Origin: Burkholderiales bacterium
GTDB lineage: Bacteria; Pseudomonadota; Gammaproteobacteria; Burkholderiales; Usitatibacteraceae
DNA: 39,247 nucleotides
Direction: 5' to 3'
Assembly (NCBI GenBank): GCA_025360815.1
Contig: JANYBL010000121.1
Location: 1 to 39,247 of the forward strand
Under the pieces are notes generated by a model, which saw only the letters and a program-made list of their open reading frames with translations, searched no databases and was not told where the DNA came from. Within the stretch, counting starts at the first letter, position 1. Every line of letters begins with the position of its first letter. Below, one piece after another: positions 8,787-17,887 of the stretch. The translations under genes were made by a program, and so were the position numbers.

Positions 8787-11700
8787 GTGACCACCCCCAA
8801 CACCGTCCCCTTCGCGCACCTTCGTCTTCACACCGAATTTTCCATCACGGATTCGATTGTGCGGATTGACGACATCGTGGCGAAAGCGGCTTCGGAACAG
8901 CTTCCCGCGCTGGCGATTACAGATGTTTCCAACGTCTTTGGTGCGGTCAAATTTTACAAAGCGGCTCAAGCTAGGGGCGTGCAGCCCATCATCGGCTGTG
9001 ATGTTTTTGTCGAAAATGAAAAAAATCGGGATCAACCGTCGCGCCTGTTGCTGCTCTGTCGGAACGAGGCAGGCTACTTAAATTTATGCCAGTTACTGAC
9101 CCGTGCTTATCGTGAAAACACTTGGCGTGGCCGTGCGGAATTAAATCGTTCATGGCTTTCCCGCAACACATCAGATGGCCTGATCGCCTTGTCTGGCGGG
9201 GCGTTTGGGGATATTGGCCAAACGTTGATGCAATCGGATACCAAGCGTGCGCTCGAATTGGCGAATGCGTGGAATCATGACTTTCCGGATTCGTTTTATA
9301 TAGAATTGCAACGCGCGGAGCGTGATTTTGATGAACCGTATAACGCGGCGGCAATGAATTTGGCAAGCGTGTGTGACCTGCCGGTAGTGGCCACGCACCC
9401 GATTCAATTTATGAACCCGGATGATTTCAAAGCGCATGAGGCGCGGGTTTGTATTGCCCGTGGCGAAGTGCTGGGCGATAAACGCCGCACGCGCGATTTC
9501 ACGCCCGCGCAGTACTTCAAGTCGGCTGCTGAAATGGCGGACCTATTTGCCGACATCCCCGAAGCGCTGGAAAATGCGGGCGAAGTCGCCAAGCGCTGCC
9601 ATTTCGAATTTTCGCTCGGCAAATCGAAGCTGCCGAACTTCCCCACGCCGAATGGCGAAACCATTGAAGCGTATTTATTTGATTCATCCAAGGCAGGGCT
9701 GGATAAGCGCTTGGAGAAAATTTTCCCCGACACCGCTAAGCGCACCGAAGTTTATCCAGCGTACTTAGAGCGCTTGGAATTTGAAGTCAAAACGATTGTT
9801 CATATGGGCTTTCCCGGCTATTTTTTGATCGTGGCCGACTTCATCAGCTGGGCCAAAAATAACGGTGTACCAGTGGGGCCGGGGCGTGGCTCGGGCGCGG
9901 GCTCATTGGTGGCTTATTCGCTCGGCATCACCGATCTTGACCCGCTGGAATATCAATTGCTATTTGAGCGTTTTTTAAATCCCGAACGTGTTTCGATGCC
10001 GGATTTCGATATCGATTTTTGTCAGGAAGGGCGTGATCGTGTGATTGATTACGTCAAGCAAAAATACGGCAAAGAATCGGTGTCGCAGATCGTGACCTTT
10101 GGCACCATGGCGGCCAAAGCGGTGATCCGCGATGTGGGACGCGTGCTGGGCATGGGCTATAACTATGTCGATCAAATTGCCAAGCTAATCCCAAACCAGC
10201 TCGGCATTACGTTGCCCGTCGCCATCCAAATGGAGCCGCAATTTAACGAACGCCGCGCAAAGGAAGAAGAAGTTGCGCACCTGATGGAGCTGGCACTGAA
10301 GCTTGAAGGTATTACCCGTAACGTTGGAATGCACGCGGGTGGCGTGTTGATCGCGCCCGGACCGCTCACCGATTTCACGCCGCTCTATGTCGCTGATGGT
10401 TCCGATTCATTCGTGAGCCAATACGATAAAGACGATGTGGAAGCCGTCGGCTTGGTGAAGTTTGACTTTTTGGGTTTGACCACGCTGACCATTTTGGAAG
10501 AAGCAGTGAAGCTCATTCACGAACGACCCGGCAAGCAACCGGCTGTTGGTGAAAAACTTGGCGAAGACAATGCAACATTTGATCTCACGAATATTCCGCT
10601 TGATGATAAAAAGTCATATGAGGTTTTCTCAAAAGCAAACACGGTTGCGATTTTCCAATTTGAAAGTCGCGGCATGCGCGATTTGCTGGTCAAAGCCAAG
10701 CCTTCCAAGCTTGATGATTTAACAGCATTGAATGCGCTATATCGCCCCGGCCCAATGGAGCTGATCCCCGATTACACCCGCCGCAAGAGTGGTGCGGAGG
10801 CCGTAACGTATCTGGATGAGCGCATCAAGCCGATCCTTTCGCCGACGTGCGGCATCATGATCTATCAAGAGCAGGTGATGCAAATCGCGCAGGTGATCGG
10901 CGGCTATTCGCTCGGCGGCGCTGATTTGTTGCGGCGCGCGATGGGTAAAAAGAAGGCCGATGAAATGGCCAAACACCGCGCAATTTTTAGCGAAGGCGCG
11001 GTTAAAAATGGCGTAAAAGAGAAAGTCGCCAACGAGCTTTTCGATTTTATGGAAAAGTTTGCGGGTTACGGTTTTAACAAATCGCACTCGGCAGCGTATT
11101 CGCTGGTCGCGTATCAAACGGCTTATTTAAAAGCGCATTACACCGCTGAATTTATGGCGGCCAACATGTCGGGCATCATGGATTTCACCGACAAGGTGCA
11201 GATCGTATTTGACGACACCAAAGTCAATGGCATCACGGTGTTGGCACCCGATATCAATTCCAGCACCTATCGCTTCAAACCGGTGGATGCGAGCCATGTG
11301 CGCTACGGCTTGGGGGCGATCAAAGGCACCGGGTTCGGCGCGATTAGCAACATCGTCAATGCGCGAGAAGCCGGTGGTCCGTTTAAAGATTTGCTCGATT
11401 TTGTGAAGCGTATTGATCGCCACACCGTGAACCGCCGCGCTATGGAAGCGCTGATCCGCGCCGGTGCGTTTGATCAGATAGAGCCGAACCGCGCGATGCT
11501 GTTGGCGACCCTGCCAAAAGCTGCCGAGATGGCCGAAAAATCCGAACGCGATGCAAAGCAGGAAAGTCTCTTTGGTGAGGCCACGGGCGGCAGCATGGAT
11601 GTGCTGGAGATGGTGCCGGCCAACCCGTGGTCTGATCGCGAGCGGTTAAATAATGAAAAGTTGGCGCTCGGGTTTTATCTCTCTGGCCACCCGTTTACGA

Positions 11701-12389
11701 CTTATGCAAAAGAAGTGCGCCAGTTTGCCAAAACAGAATTGAGCGAATTAGAGCCAAAAAACGATCACGTCATGATGGCCGGCATTTTGTACAGCCAGCG
11801 CGTGATCAGCGCCAAGCGTGGCCGTATGTGTGTGTTGACGCTCGATGACGGGACAGCGCGGATTGAAGCGGTGGCCTACAACGAAGTTTATGAAAAATGT
11901 CGCGGCTCGCTGGTAGATGACCAGCCGCTGATCGTACGCGGTAAAGTGAGTATTGATGAGCGCACCGATGGCATGCGCGTGATCGTCGATGAAGTCCGCA
12001 CCATGGACGAGGCGCGAAAACACGCGAAGATGATGACGCTATCAATGAATGGTCAGGCTGATAGCCACAAGTTGCGTGCCAAGCTCGAACCATATCGCGT
12101 GTTTGAACCAACCCGTGGTGATCAAGCACATGGCGGTCAGACCCATAGCTGCCCGATTTTGATTCGCTATAACAATGGCGCGGCGACGGTGGATGTGTCG
12201 CTGCCGGAGAATTGGCGGGTAAGGGTTTCTGAGGATTTACTACACTCGTTATATGAATGGCTAACGCCCGCGAATGTGGATTTGCAGTACGACACGGGCG
12301 GATTGATGCCACCGCCGCCAGCGGGGAAAAGTTGGCGGGATGGGTTTGCGAGTGGTGCCGGGGGTGGATTTGGTGGCGGGGAATATTAG
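8787..12389 (+). CDS. dnaE: DNA polymerase III subunit alpha
   Basis: This is the catalytic subunit of the replicative polymerase. The 1200-residue length fits DnaE1 (about 1160 in E. coli). Domains in order: PHP domain starting at FAHLRLHTEFS (residue 9 on), the polymerase core with catalytic PDFDIDF (D406, D408; M404 precedes) and the third acidic residue D560 in VKFDFLG, then fingers and tandem HhH. The beta-clamp-binding motif is QESLF at 925-929. The OB domain is about 990-1070 (VMMAGILYSQRVI), followed by a C-terminal tau-binding region and a glycine-rich end. The start is GTG 8787, since the HLRLHTEFS block is normally within 10-15 residues of the N-terminus; no strong SD is visible. 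It stands alone, without lpxB/rnhB/accA neighbours. Confidence 0.97.
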   Translation: MTTPNTVPFAHLRLHTEFSITDSIVRIDDIVAKAASEQLPALAITDVSNVFGAVKFYKAAQARGVQPIIGCDVFVENEKNRDQPSRLLLLCRNEAGYLNLCQLLTRAYRENTWRGRAELNRSWLSRNTSDGLIALSGGAFGDIGQTLMQSDTKRALELANAWNHDFPDSFYIELQRAERDFDEPYNAAAMNLASVCDLPVVATHPIQFMNPDDFKAHEARVCIARGEVLGDKRRTRDFTPAQYFKSAAEMADLFADIPEALENAGEVAKRCHFEFSLGKSKLPNFPTPNGETIEAYLFDSSKAGLDKRLEKIFPDTAKRTEVYPAYLERLEFEVKTIVHMGFPGYFLIVADFISWAKNNGVPVGPGRGSGAGSLVAYSLGITDLDPLEYQLLFERFLNPERVSMPDFDIDFCQEGRDRVIDYVKQKYGKESVSQIVTFGTMAAKAVIRDVGRVLGMGYNYVDQIAKLIPNQLGITLPVAIQMEPQFNERRAKEEEVAHLMELALKLEGITRNVGMHAGGVLIAPGPLTDFTPLYVADGSDSFVSQYDKDDVEAVGLVKFDFLGLTTLTILEEAVKLIHERPGKQPAVGEKLGEDNATFDLTNIPLDDKKSYEVFSKANTVAIFQFESRGMRDLLVKAKPSKLDDLTALNALYRPGPMELIPDYTRRKSGAEAVTYLDERIKPILSPTCGIMIYQEQVMQIAQVIGGYSLGGADLLRRAMGKKKADEMAKHRAIFSEGAVKNGVKEKVANELFDFMEKFAGYGFNKSHSAAYSLVAYQTAYLKAHYTAEFMAANMSGIMDFTDKVQIVFDDTKVNGITVLAPDINSSTYRFKPVDASHVRYGLGAIKGTGFGAISNIVNAREAGGPFKDLLDFVKRIDRHTVNRRAMEALIRAGAFDQIEPNRAMLLATLPKAAEMAEKSERDAKQESLFGEATGGSMDVLEMVPANPWSDRERLNNEKLALGFYLSGHPFTTYAKEVRQFAKTELSELEPKNDHVMMAGILYSQRVISAKRGRMCVLTLDDGTARIEAVAYNEVYEKCRGSLVDDQPLIVRGKVSIDERTDGMRVIVDEVRTMDEARKHAKMMTLSMNGQADSHKLRAKLEPYRVFEPTRGDQAHGGQTHSCPILIRYNNGAATVDVSLPENWRVRVSEDLLHSLYEWLTPANVDLQYDTGGLMPPPPAGKSWRDGFASGAGGGFGGGEY

Positions 12390-12814
12390 GGCGGTTGGCA
12401 GGAAAGTGGCTCTGGAAGGCGAGCCTGAAGCAGTAGTGTTTTTTAATGCGGGTAGTGAAGAAAAATTCAAGCTGTGATGGCGGTACGCAACATGCGTGGC
12501 AATTTTAAGCGCCATCACAAGGACAGAGCAACAACTGAGCTAATTCGTCCGCTCCTGCCCAATCAGTATTGCAAACAACGACTTTGAGTCTGGTTTATTG
12601 CCACTCGGTTGGAATGAGTCTCACGCCTCCGCAAATTGACTAAACTGATACTGTTCTATTCCCGGTGTCGTTCGGTGTCGCTCGGTGTCGCTGTGTCGTT
12701 GTGTCGGATCGCTTAGCTCAGCGCTGGTGCGGGCCGAAAAATACAAACACGACGAGCGCATAAGTGCGCTGACAACGCCTACCCTTTCGCGATTCACCCA
12801 ACAAAAAGGACGCC
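12390..12814. other. 425-bp intergenic region with nested inverted repeats and a tandem repeat
   Basis: No credible gene. TGTGATGGCG (12473-12482) is exactly inverted at 12510-12519, and ACGCA/TGCGT (12485-12489/12493-12497) forms an inner hairpin, so a branched structure can form downstream of dnaE. No T-tract follows, so it is not a classic terminator. At 12664-12707 there is a GGTGTCG tandem repeat (listed separately). A clear AAAAAGGA ribosome-binding site precedes the lipoprotein start at 12815. Confidence 0.5.
12664..12707 (+). repeat. GGTGTCG tandem repeat
   Basis: There are three 10-bp units (GGTGTCGTTC, GGTGTCGCTC, GGTGTCGCTG). Shortened GTGTCG units spaced by 8 bp follow at 12693-12706. 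It lies about 110 bp upstream of the lipoprotein gene. It may be simple replication slippage or a repeated protein-binding site. Confidence 0.65.
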
Positions 12815-13669
12815 ATGAAATTTTCTGCTGTGTTAATCGCAACGCTCGCTACTATGCTGCTTGGCGGCTGTGCATCTTCGTTTCCGAGCCGTGAAGTCAA
12901 ACAATCGGCCAGCATTGTTGACTATCTTTATCCACGTGCCGAGCAGGCGCCCAAAACCGAGCCTGGCATGGCATATCTGCGCCCGCCGGTGCGTGTGGGG
13001 TTGGCCTTTGTCCCAACGGCTTCGCGCGGCCATGCGTTACCGGAGACAGAAAAAATCAAGCTAATGGAGCGCGTGAAGGCATCGTTTGCGCCATACAGTT
13101 TTATTGGCAATATTGAAATTATCCCTACCCAATACTTGCAACCAGGCGGTGGCTTTGCCAACATGGAGCAAGTGGCACGTATGTTCAATGTGGATGTAGT
13201 GGCGATGGTTTCGCATGACCAAGTGCAGTTCAACGACAGTAACAAACTAGCGGTGCTGTATTGGACGATTGTCGGTGCGTATGTAATTCACGGTGATGAA
13301 TATGATGTGCAGACGATGGTGGATGTTTCAGTATTCGATGTTGCGAGTCACAAGCTACTATTTCGCGCGCCGGGGACGAGCCAGGTAAAAGGTGCTGCCA
13401 GCCTTGCCAACTTCAGCGAGCGTGCACGCGCCGCTCAAGTTGAGGGATACAACAAAGCCGTTGAAGAATTGATTCCGCCATTGAAAGCAGAGCTGGAAAA
13501 ATTCCGAGAGCGCATCAAAGCCGACCCCGGTTTCCGTGTTGAAAATCGCGCGGGTTATAAGGGTGGCGGTAGTATCGATTTGCTCGGGCTATTGTTGGCG
13601 CTTTCACTTCCGCTCCTACTCGCGGCCTTCCATTTTGCACCACGCTATGCACGACGCCGGATTCAATAG
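12815..13669 (+). CDS. Rhombotail (GlyGly-CTERM) lipoprotein
   Basis: A 284-residue lipoprotein with a signal peptide and lipobox LGGC (lipidated C19), so the N-terminus is membrane-anchored. The middle (about 55-240) is the family domain, with RVGLAFVPTA and a segment predicting an alpha/beta fold (DVVAMVSHDQVQF). The C-terminus (250-284) is a GlyGly-CTERM sorting signal: GGGS, a hydrophobic helix LLGLLLALSLPLLLAAF, then an arginine cluster RYARRR. This tripartite tail is the known target of rhombosortase. The rhombosortase gene follows directly and overlaps by 23 bp, so enzyme and substrate are made together. I recognise the pair as the rhombotail lipoprotein family. Its physiological role is unknown. 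AAGGA provides a good ribosome-binding site. Confidence 0.85.
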   Translation: MKFSAVLIATLATMLLGGCASSFPSREVKQSASIVDYLYPRAEQAPKTEPGMAYLRPPVRVGLAFVPTASRGHALPETEKIKLMERVKASFAPYSFIGNIEIIPTQYLQPGGGFANMEQVARMFNVDVVAMVSHDQVQFNDSNKLAVLYWTIVGAYVIHGDEYDVQTMVDVSVFDVASHKLLFRAPGTSQVKGAASLANFSERARAAQVEGYNKAVEELIPPLKAELEKFRERIKADPGFRVENRAGYKGGGSIDLLGLLLALSLPLLLAAFHFAPRYARRRIQ

Positions 13670-14354
13670 GCCGCCGACAGATGCGGTGCTCCGCATCAGT
13701 GCAGCGTCGATTGCCGCCGTTTGCATGGTCATCATTCTGGTCGCTGCCGCCGCACCGGAATCACTGGCGAGCTCGCTCGAGTACAACCGCCCCGCCATTC
13801 TTGCGGGGGAACTGTGGCGACTGTGGACGGGGCATCTGGTTCATTTTTCAGTCCAACACGCTGTCATGGATGGCATTGCACTATTCGTTGCCGGGCGAGT
13901 AACCATCCGGCTATTGGGAATAGGACGATTTTGGCTACACTTTTTTTGGATTGCCCCGATGATTTCCGTGGGGCTAATGTGGTGGTCACCGACGCTGATG
14001 GTCTATCGCGGATTGTCGGGCATCGCAGTGGCATTAATGATGTTGGCGGCGATAGCGCTTTATAGGGCGTCTGCGCCAAGCCGGCCTTGGGTCGCGTTTT
14101 TTTGTGTCGTCATGGCGCTGAAAACTATTGCCGAAGCAAATGGGTTTACCATGAGGTCAGCAAACCTGCCCGCTGATGTGCAGGTGGAATGGCGGGCGCA
14201 CGTGCTGGGGGCTCTCGGTGCCGCGATGGTGATGACTTGGCGGCATGTTTGCGAACATCGTTTGCAAAGTCGGTGGGAACATCGTTGGCGACATCGGTCC
14301 CAACAACGACCTCAGCGCGGCGATCGCGACAAATTGTCGATTCTGGCTCGATAA
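13647..14354 (+). CDS. rrtA: Rhombosortase (rhomboid-family intramembrane serine protease)
   Basis: Rhombosortases cleave GlyGly-CTERM proteins inside the inner membrane. From ATG 13647 the product has 235 residues. Landmarks are TM1 (about 14-37), ELWRLWTGHLVHFSVQHAVMD (55-75), the serine motif YRGLSG with S124, and the histidine H185 in EWRAHVLGALGA, giving the Ser-His dyad, with several further hydrophobic helices between. The frame is open further upstream to 13536, but that part overlaps the lipoprotein gene and is not family-like. A basic 35-residue extension (EHRLQSRWEHRWRHRSQQ) after the last helix is unusual. The 23-bp overlap with the substrate gene implies translational coupling. 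Confidence 0.85.
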   Translation: MHDAGFNRPPTDAVLRISAASIAAVCMVIILVAAAAPESLASSLEYNRPAILAGELWRLWTGHLVHFSVQHAVMDGIALFVAGRVTIRLLGIGRFWLHFFWIAPMISVGLMWWSPTLMVYRGLSGIAVALMMLAAIALYRASAPSRPWVAFFCVVMALKTIAEANGFTMRSANLPADVQVEWRAHVLGALGAAMVMTWRHVCEHRLQSRWEHRWRHRSQQRPQRGDRDKLSILAR

Positions 14355-14404
14355 CGCAAGGCCACTGAGCGCATGTCCCGCATTAAGCGCTGGGGGTGCG
14401 AGCG

Positions 14405-15235
14405 CTATAACTGTTGGTAAGCTAGTTTCACCGGCTCCGCGCCATAAATTTTCTCTAATCTGCGCACCACAAAATGCCCGCGTGCCATGTTCTGGAAATG
14501 CTCAATAAACAAGGTGTTAATCAGCGCTCCCGATGCAGCACCGATAATTGGCACGGCTTGCATGGCGGCTTTTTCACTGACGACTATCCCGAATCGGGTG
14601 CTAATGAGAGACACTAATCTCACCAAGGCGGGCGCGCCTGCTTTGGTGAAGCCTTTTTCGGCTAAGTATTTTGTTGCCTCGGTAACAGCGCTGGCCATCG
14701 CGATCCGCGCAGCAAAATAACCGGATTCGGCGGCATCATCTTTGTTGCTGCGTCCCCCTAATGCAAAGACCGTTAAGCACGCCAATTTGGTGTCGATATA
14801 TTGAATATTTTCACCTTCGCTTTTGGCAATATCCGCGATGGAGCGAAGCATAATGGTGGTCGAGATCGGCAGCTCGAAGGCGAGTGCTGCCAACCCAAAG
14901 GCGCCACCAATCGCGCCGCTCGCGGCAGCTGCGAATTTATGCATGCGGTTTTTACTGGGCTTGATCGCGGTTTCGTTGAGTGAACCCACCGCCACATCCA
15001 GCGCCTTCATCATTGCCGCCTCAGAGGCCTGATGAATCGTTGTTTGGAAACGACCCGGCAGCATCGCCATGCCGCGATCAATCGGTGTGCCCAGCATAGC
15101 CGAGGCGCGGGCGGCCAAGCTGGGGTTTTCTAACAATGCTTTGGCGCGTTTTAAGTCAGCCAAATCAGATTTCGAAAAACCCGATTGCGAAAGAACTGTT
15201 TTTGAAAGTGCCGTGTCTTTGCTTGTTGTACCCAT
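14405..15235 (-). CDS. EcsC family protein
   Basis: A 276-residue member of the EcsC protein family (named after B. subtilis EcsC, whose role is not settled). Diagnostic stretches are the glycine/alanine-rich hydrophobic segment GAIGGAFGLAALAFELPIS, TTIMLRSIADIAKSEGE, a second hydrophobic region AVPIIGAASGALINTLF near the C-terminus, and the end FQNMARGHFVVRRLE. It probably associates with membranes. Its start lies 23 bp after livF on the same strand, with an AAAGGAA ribosome-binding site, so it could be read from the liv transcript. Nothing ties its function to amino acid uptake. It converges with rrtA. Confidence 0.8.
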   Translation of the reverse strand: MGTTSKDTALSKTVLSQSGFSKSDLADLKRAKALLENPSLAARASAMLGTPIDRGMAMLPGRFQTTIHQASEAAMMKALDVAVGSLNETAIKPSKNRMHKFAAAASGAIGGAFGLAALAFELPISTTIMLRSIADIAKSEGENIQYIDTKLACLTVFALGGRSNKDDAAESGYFAARIAMASAVTEATKYLAEKGFTKAGAPALVRLVSLISTRFGIVVSEKAAMQAVPIIGAASGALINTLFIEHFQNMARGHFVVRRLEKIYGAEPVKLAYQQL

Positions 15236-15258
15236 GACTGGTTCCTTTCAAAAAATTC

Positions 15259-15984
15259 CTATGCCCCCACATCCTCACCCAAGTATGCCTCGCGCACCTT
15301 CGGGTTGTCGAGCAACGATTTTGATTCGCCGCTTAGGGTAATGACGCCGCCGTCCATCACATAGCCGCGTTGGCTGATTTGTAGCGCTAGCTTGGCGTTT
15401 TGTTCGATCAACAAAATCGTCACGCCGCTTTTGGAAACGTCGCGCACAACTTCAAAAATCTTTTGCACCATGATCGGCGCCAAACCCATTGAGGGTTCGT
15501 CGAGCAGCAGCAAGTTGGGCCGCGCCATCAGTGCCCGCGAGATCGCCAGCATTTGCTGCTCGCCACCAGAAAGTGTGCCGGCGGTTTGTTTCGCGCGCTC
15601 TTTTAAGCGGGGGAATAAGGAAAACTTATGCTCGATATCGAAAGCAATCTCGGTGCGATCATTGCGAGTATAGGCACCCATTTGCAGGTTTTCTAAAATG
15701 GTCAAGCCCGGAAACACACCGCGCCCCTCTGGCACGAGCACAAGGCCTTCGCTGGCGACTTTGTAGGTAGGCACGCCAATGATGGACTTGCCTGCATAGT
15801 CGATCGCGCCTTGGGTAGGCTTCAAAAGCCCAGTAATCGCTTTAAGCGTAGTGGTTTTGCCCGCACCATTCGCGCCAATCAGCGTGACTAACTCGCCTTG
15901 CTCGACATGGAGATCAATTCCTTTAACCGCTTGAATGCCACCGTAGCCGATGTGGAGATTCTTAATCGACAATAACGTGTTCAT
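15259..15984 (-). CDS. livF: High-affinity branched-chain amino acid ABC transporter ATP-binding protein LivF
   Basis: One of two ATPases of the Liv (HAAT family) importer. All nucleotide-binding elements are intact in 241 residues: Walker A GANGAGKTT, signature LSGGEQQML, Walker B LLLLDEPSMGLAP and the H-loop region LLIEQN (glutamine/asparagine instead of histidine, normal for LivF). Its start overlaps the stop of livG by 4 bp, so translation is coupled. It is the last transporter gene of the operon. Confidence 0.95.
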   Translation of the reverse strand: MNTLLSIKNLHIGYGGIQAVKGIDLHVEQGELVTLIGANGAGKTTTLKAITGLLKPTQGAIDYAGKSIIGVPTYKVASEGLVLVPEGRGVFPGLTILENLQMGAYTRNDRTEIAFDIEHKFSLFPRLKERAKQTAGTLSGGEQQMLAISRALMARPNLLLLDEPSMGLAPIMVQKIFEVVRDVSKSGVTILLIEQNAKLALQISQRGYVMDGGVITLSGESKSLLDNPKVREAYLGEDVGA

Positions 15985-16757
15985 GCAGCCACCTCGATGG
16001 AGGCACCTAGATACGCTTCAACCACCTTCGGATTTTTCTGGACTTCAGCCGGTGTGCCTTCAGCAATTTTTTTGCCGTAATCGAGCACACCGATGTGATC
16101 GCACAGCCCCATCACCAACTTCACATCATGCTCAATGAGCAGGATTGTGATCCCTTGCGTACGGATCAATTCAATCAATTTGCGCAAAGCTAATTTTTCC
16201 GTTGCGTTCATACCGGCGGCGGGTTCATCCAGCGCCAAGACTTTTGGCTCCGTTGCCAACGCGCGGGCGATTTCCAAACGGCGTTGGTCGCCATAGGATA
16301 AATTTTTTGCCAACTCGTTTGCGCGATGGCTGACATTCACAAATGCCAACAATTCATGTGCGCGGCGTTCAATTGCCGTCTCCTCTGCGCGGGTCGACGC
16401 GTTCCGGGTGACAGCGCCCCAAACGCCGGCACTGGTGCGGACATGCCGTCCGATCATCACGTTTTCGATTGCGGTTAAATTCGAAAAAAGGCGAATGTTT
16501 TGAAACGTCCGCGCCACCCCTAGGGCGGCGATGCGGTCAGAAGTAATGCCGTCCAGCACCTCGCCGTTAAACATGACCGTGCCTTCATCGTGTTGATAAA
16601 GGCCGGTCAGCACATTGAACATCGTGGTTTTGCCCGCGCCATTGGGACCGATCAAACCAAAGATTTGGCCTTGTTGGATTTCAAAACTGACGTCAGAAAG
16701 CGCAGTTAAGCCACCGAATCGCTTGGTGATATTTTTAGCGGAGAGAATTATCGCCAT
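15981..16757 (-). CDS. livG: High-affinity branched-chain amino acid ABC transporter ATP-binding protein LivG
   Basis: A 258-residue ATPase partner of LivF. Visible motifs are Walker A GPNGAGKTT, signature LSYGDQRRLE, Walker B VLALDEPAAGM and the H-loop histidine in LLIEHDVKLV. The C-terminal GTPAEVQKNPKVVEAYLG is typical of LivG. It starts 2 bp after the livM stop and ends with a 4-bp overlap with livF, consistent with one transcript producing the two ATPases in equal amounts. Confidence 0.95.
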   Translation of the reverse strand: MAIILSAKNITKRFGGLTALSDVSFEIQQGQIFGLIGPNGAGKTTMFNVLTGLYQHDEGTVMFNGEVLDGITSDRIAALGVARTFQNIRLFSNLTAIENVMIGRHVRTSAGVWGAVTRNASTRAEETAIERRAHELLAFVNVSHRANELAKNLSYGDQRRLEIARALATEPKVLALDEPAAGMNATEKLALRKLIELIRTQGITILLIEHDVKLVMGLCDHIGVLDYGKKIAEGTPAEVQKNPKVVEAYLGASIEVAA

Positions 16758-16759
16758 GT

Positions 16760-17878
16760 CTATTCCCCATCGTTTTGTTGCGGCGCGAGTTCACGCTTCC
16801 GGACCGCTGAGGGCAACAAGCCAGCGGGACGGAACAACATCATCGCCACCATCGCAAAACCAAAGATCAACATGCGCAATACCTCGGCTTCGATAATAGC
16901 GCGGCCGAACAACCACTTTTGCGCAGGCTCAACCGTGTAGCGCAGAAATTCTGGCATGAACGAGAGCAGCAAAGCGCCCAACAGTACGCCCCAAATATTG
17001 CCCATGCCGCCCAACACGACCATCGCCAATATCATCACGCTTTCGGTCAGCGTAAAACTTTCCGGGCTGATGAAACCTTGAATCGCCGCGAATACGCCGC
17101 CCGCCAAGCCGCCGAATGAGGCGCCCATTGCGAAGGCGAGTAATTTCAAGCTCGTGGTATTGATGCCCATGGCGCGTGCGGCCAATTCATCTTCACGGAT
17201 CGCTTCCCACGCGCGTCCGATACGCGAATTCTGCAGCCGCAGATTGAGGATGATGACGATGATCAGCATGAACATCAGCAGGTAATAATATTTAACCAGC
17301 CCGGCTACTGCAAAATCGCCAATACGCGTGGTGGCGCCAAAATCCATGCCGAATAATTTGATCGAGTCGATGGTCGAAATACCTTTGGGGCCGTTGGTGA
17401 TGTTGATCGGCTCCGATAAATTGTTCATAAAAATCCGCACAATTTCTCCAAAGCCCAAGGTCACAATCGCCAAATAATCGCCGCGCAACTTAAGCGTAGG
17501 CGCGCCCAGTATCACGCCGAATAAACACGCCACCGCCGCACCGATGGGAAGGATGATCCAGAACGGCAAATGCAAACCAAAATGCGGCGATGCGAGCAGC
17601 GCATACACATACGCGCCGACGGCATAGAAGGCGATGTAGCCCAAATCGAGCAGCCCGGCAAACCCGACCACGATGTTTAAGCCGAGCGATAGAAACACAA
17701 ACAAAATCGCAAAGTTGGTGATGCGCACCCACGCCGTCATGCTGTTGGCAACCAAAACGAACGGCATGACAGCGAGTGCTACTGCAATAAGCACGACGCC
17801 AACCCAAAACACGGCAGGATGTTTGCGAACGTGCGGCGGCAGAATATGGTCAACGTAGTTGGTTGTAAGGTTGGTCAT
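16760..17878 (-). CDS. livM: Branched-chain amino acid ABC transporter permease LivM
   Basis: Inner-membrane permease of the Liv importer, 372 residues with about nine to ten hydrophobic helices. Family hallmarks are SLGLNIVVGFAGLLDLGYIA, the coupling-helix region GRAWEAIREDELAARAMGIN that contacts the ATPases, and SFGGLAGGVFA. It follows livH by 9 bp. The charged C-terminus (RKRELAPQQNDGE) lies in the cytoplasm by the usual topology. Confidence 0.95.
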   Translation of the reverse strand: MTNLTTNYVDHILPPHVRKHPAVFWVGVVLIAVALAVMPFVLVANSMTAWVRITNFAILFVFLSLGLNIVVGFAGLLDLGYIAFYAVGAYVYALLASPHFGLHLPFWIILPIGAAVACLFGVILGAPTLKLRGDYLAIVTLGFGEIVRIFMNNLSEPINITNGPKGISTIDSIKLFGMDFGATTRIGDFAVAGLVKYYYLLMFMLIIVIILNLRLQNSRIGRAWEAIREDELAARAMGINTTSLKLLAFAMGASFGGLAGGVFAAIQGFISPESFTLTESVMILAMVVLGGMGNIWGVLLGALLLSFMPEFLRYTVEPAQKWLFGRAIIEAEVLRMLIFGFAMVAMMLFRPAGLLPSAVRKRELAPQQNDGE

Positions 17879-17887
17879 ATTAGTTGC

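Noticed and set aside
11806-12312. 168-codon minus-strand frame within dnaE
   Set aside because: It lies fully inside the OB/C-terminal coding part of dnaE.
14245-14508. 87-codon plus-strand frame at the rrtA/ecsC junction
   Set aside because: It overlaps the end of rrtA in another frame and the end of ecsC on the other strand; no motifs.
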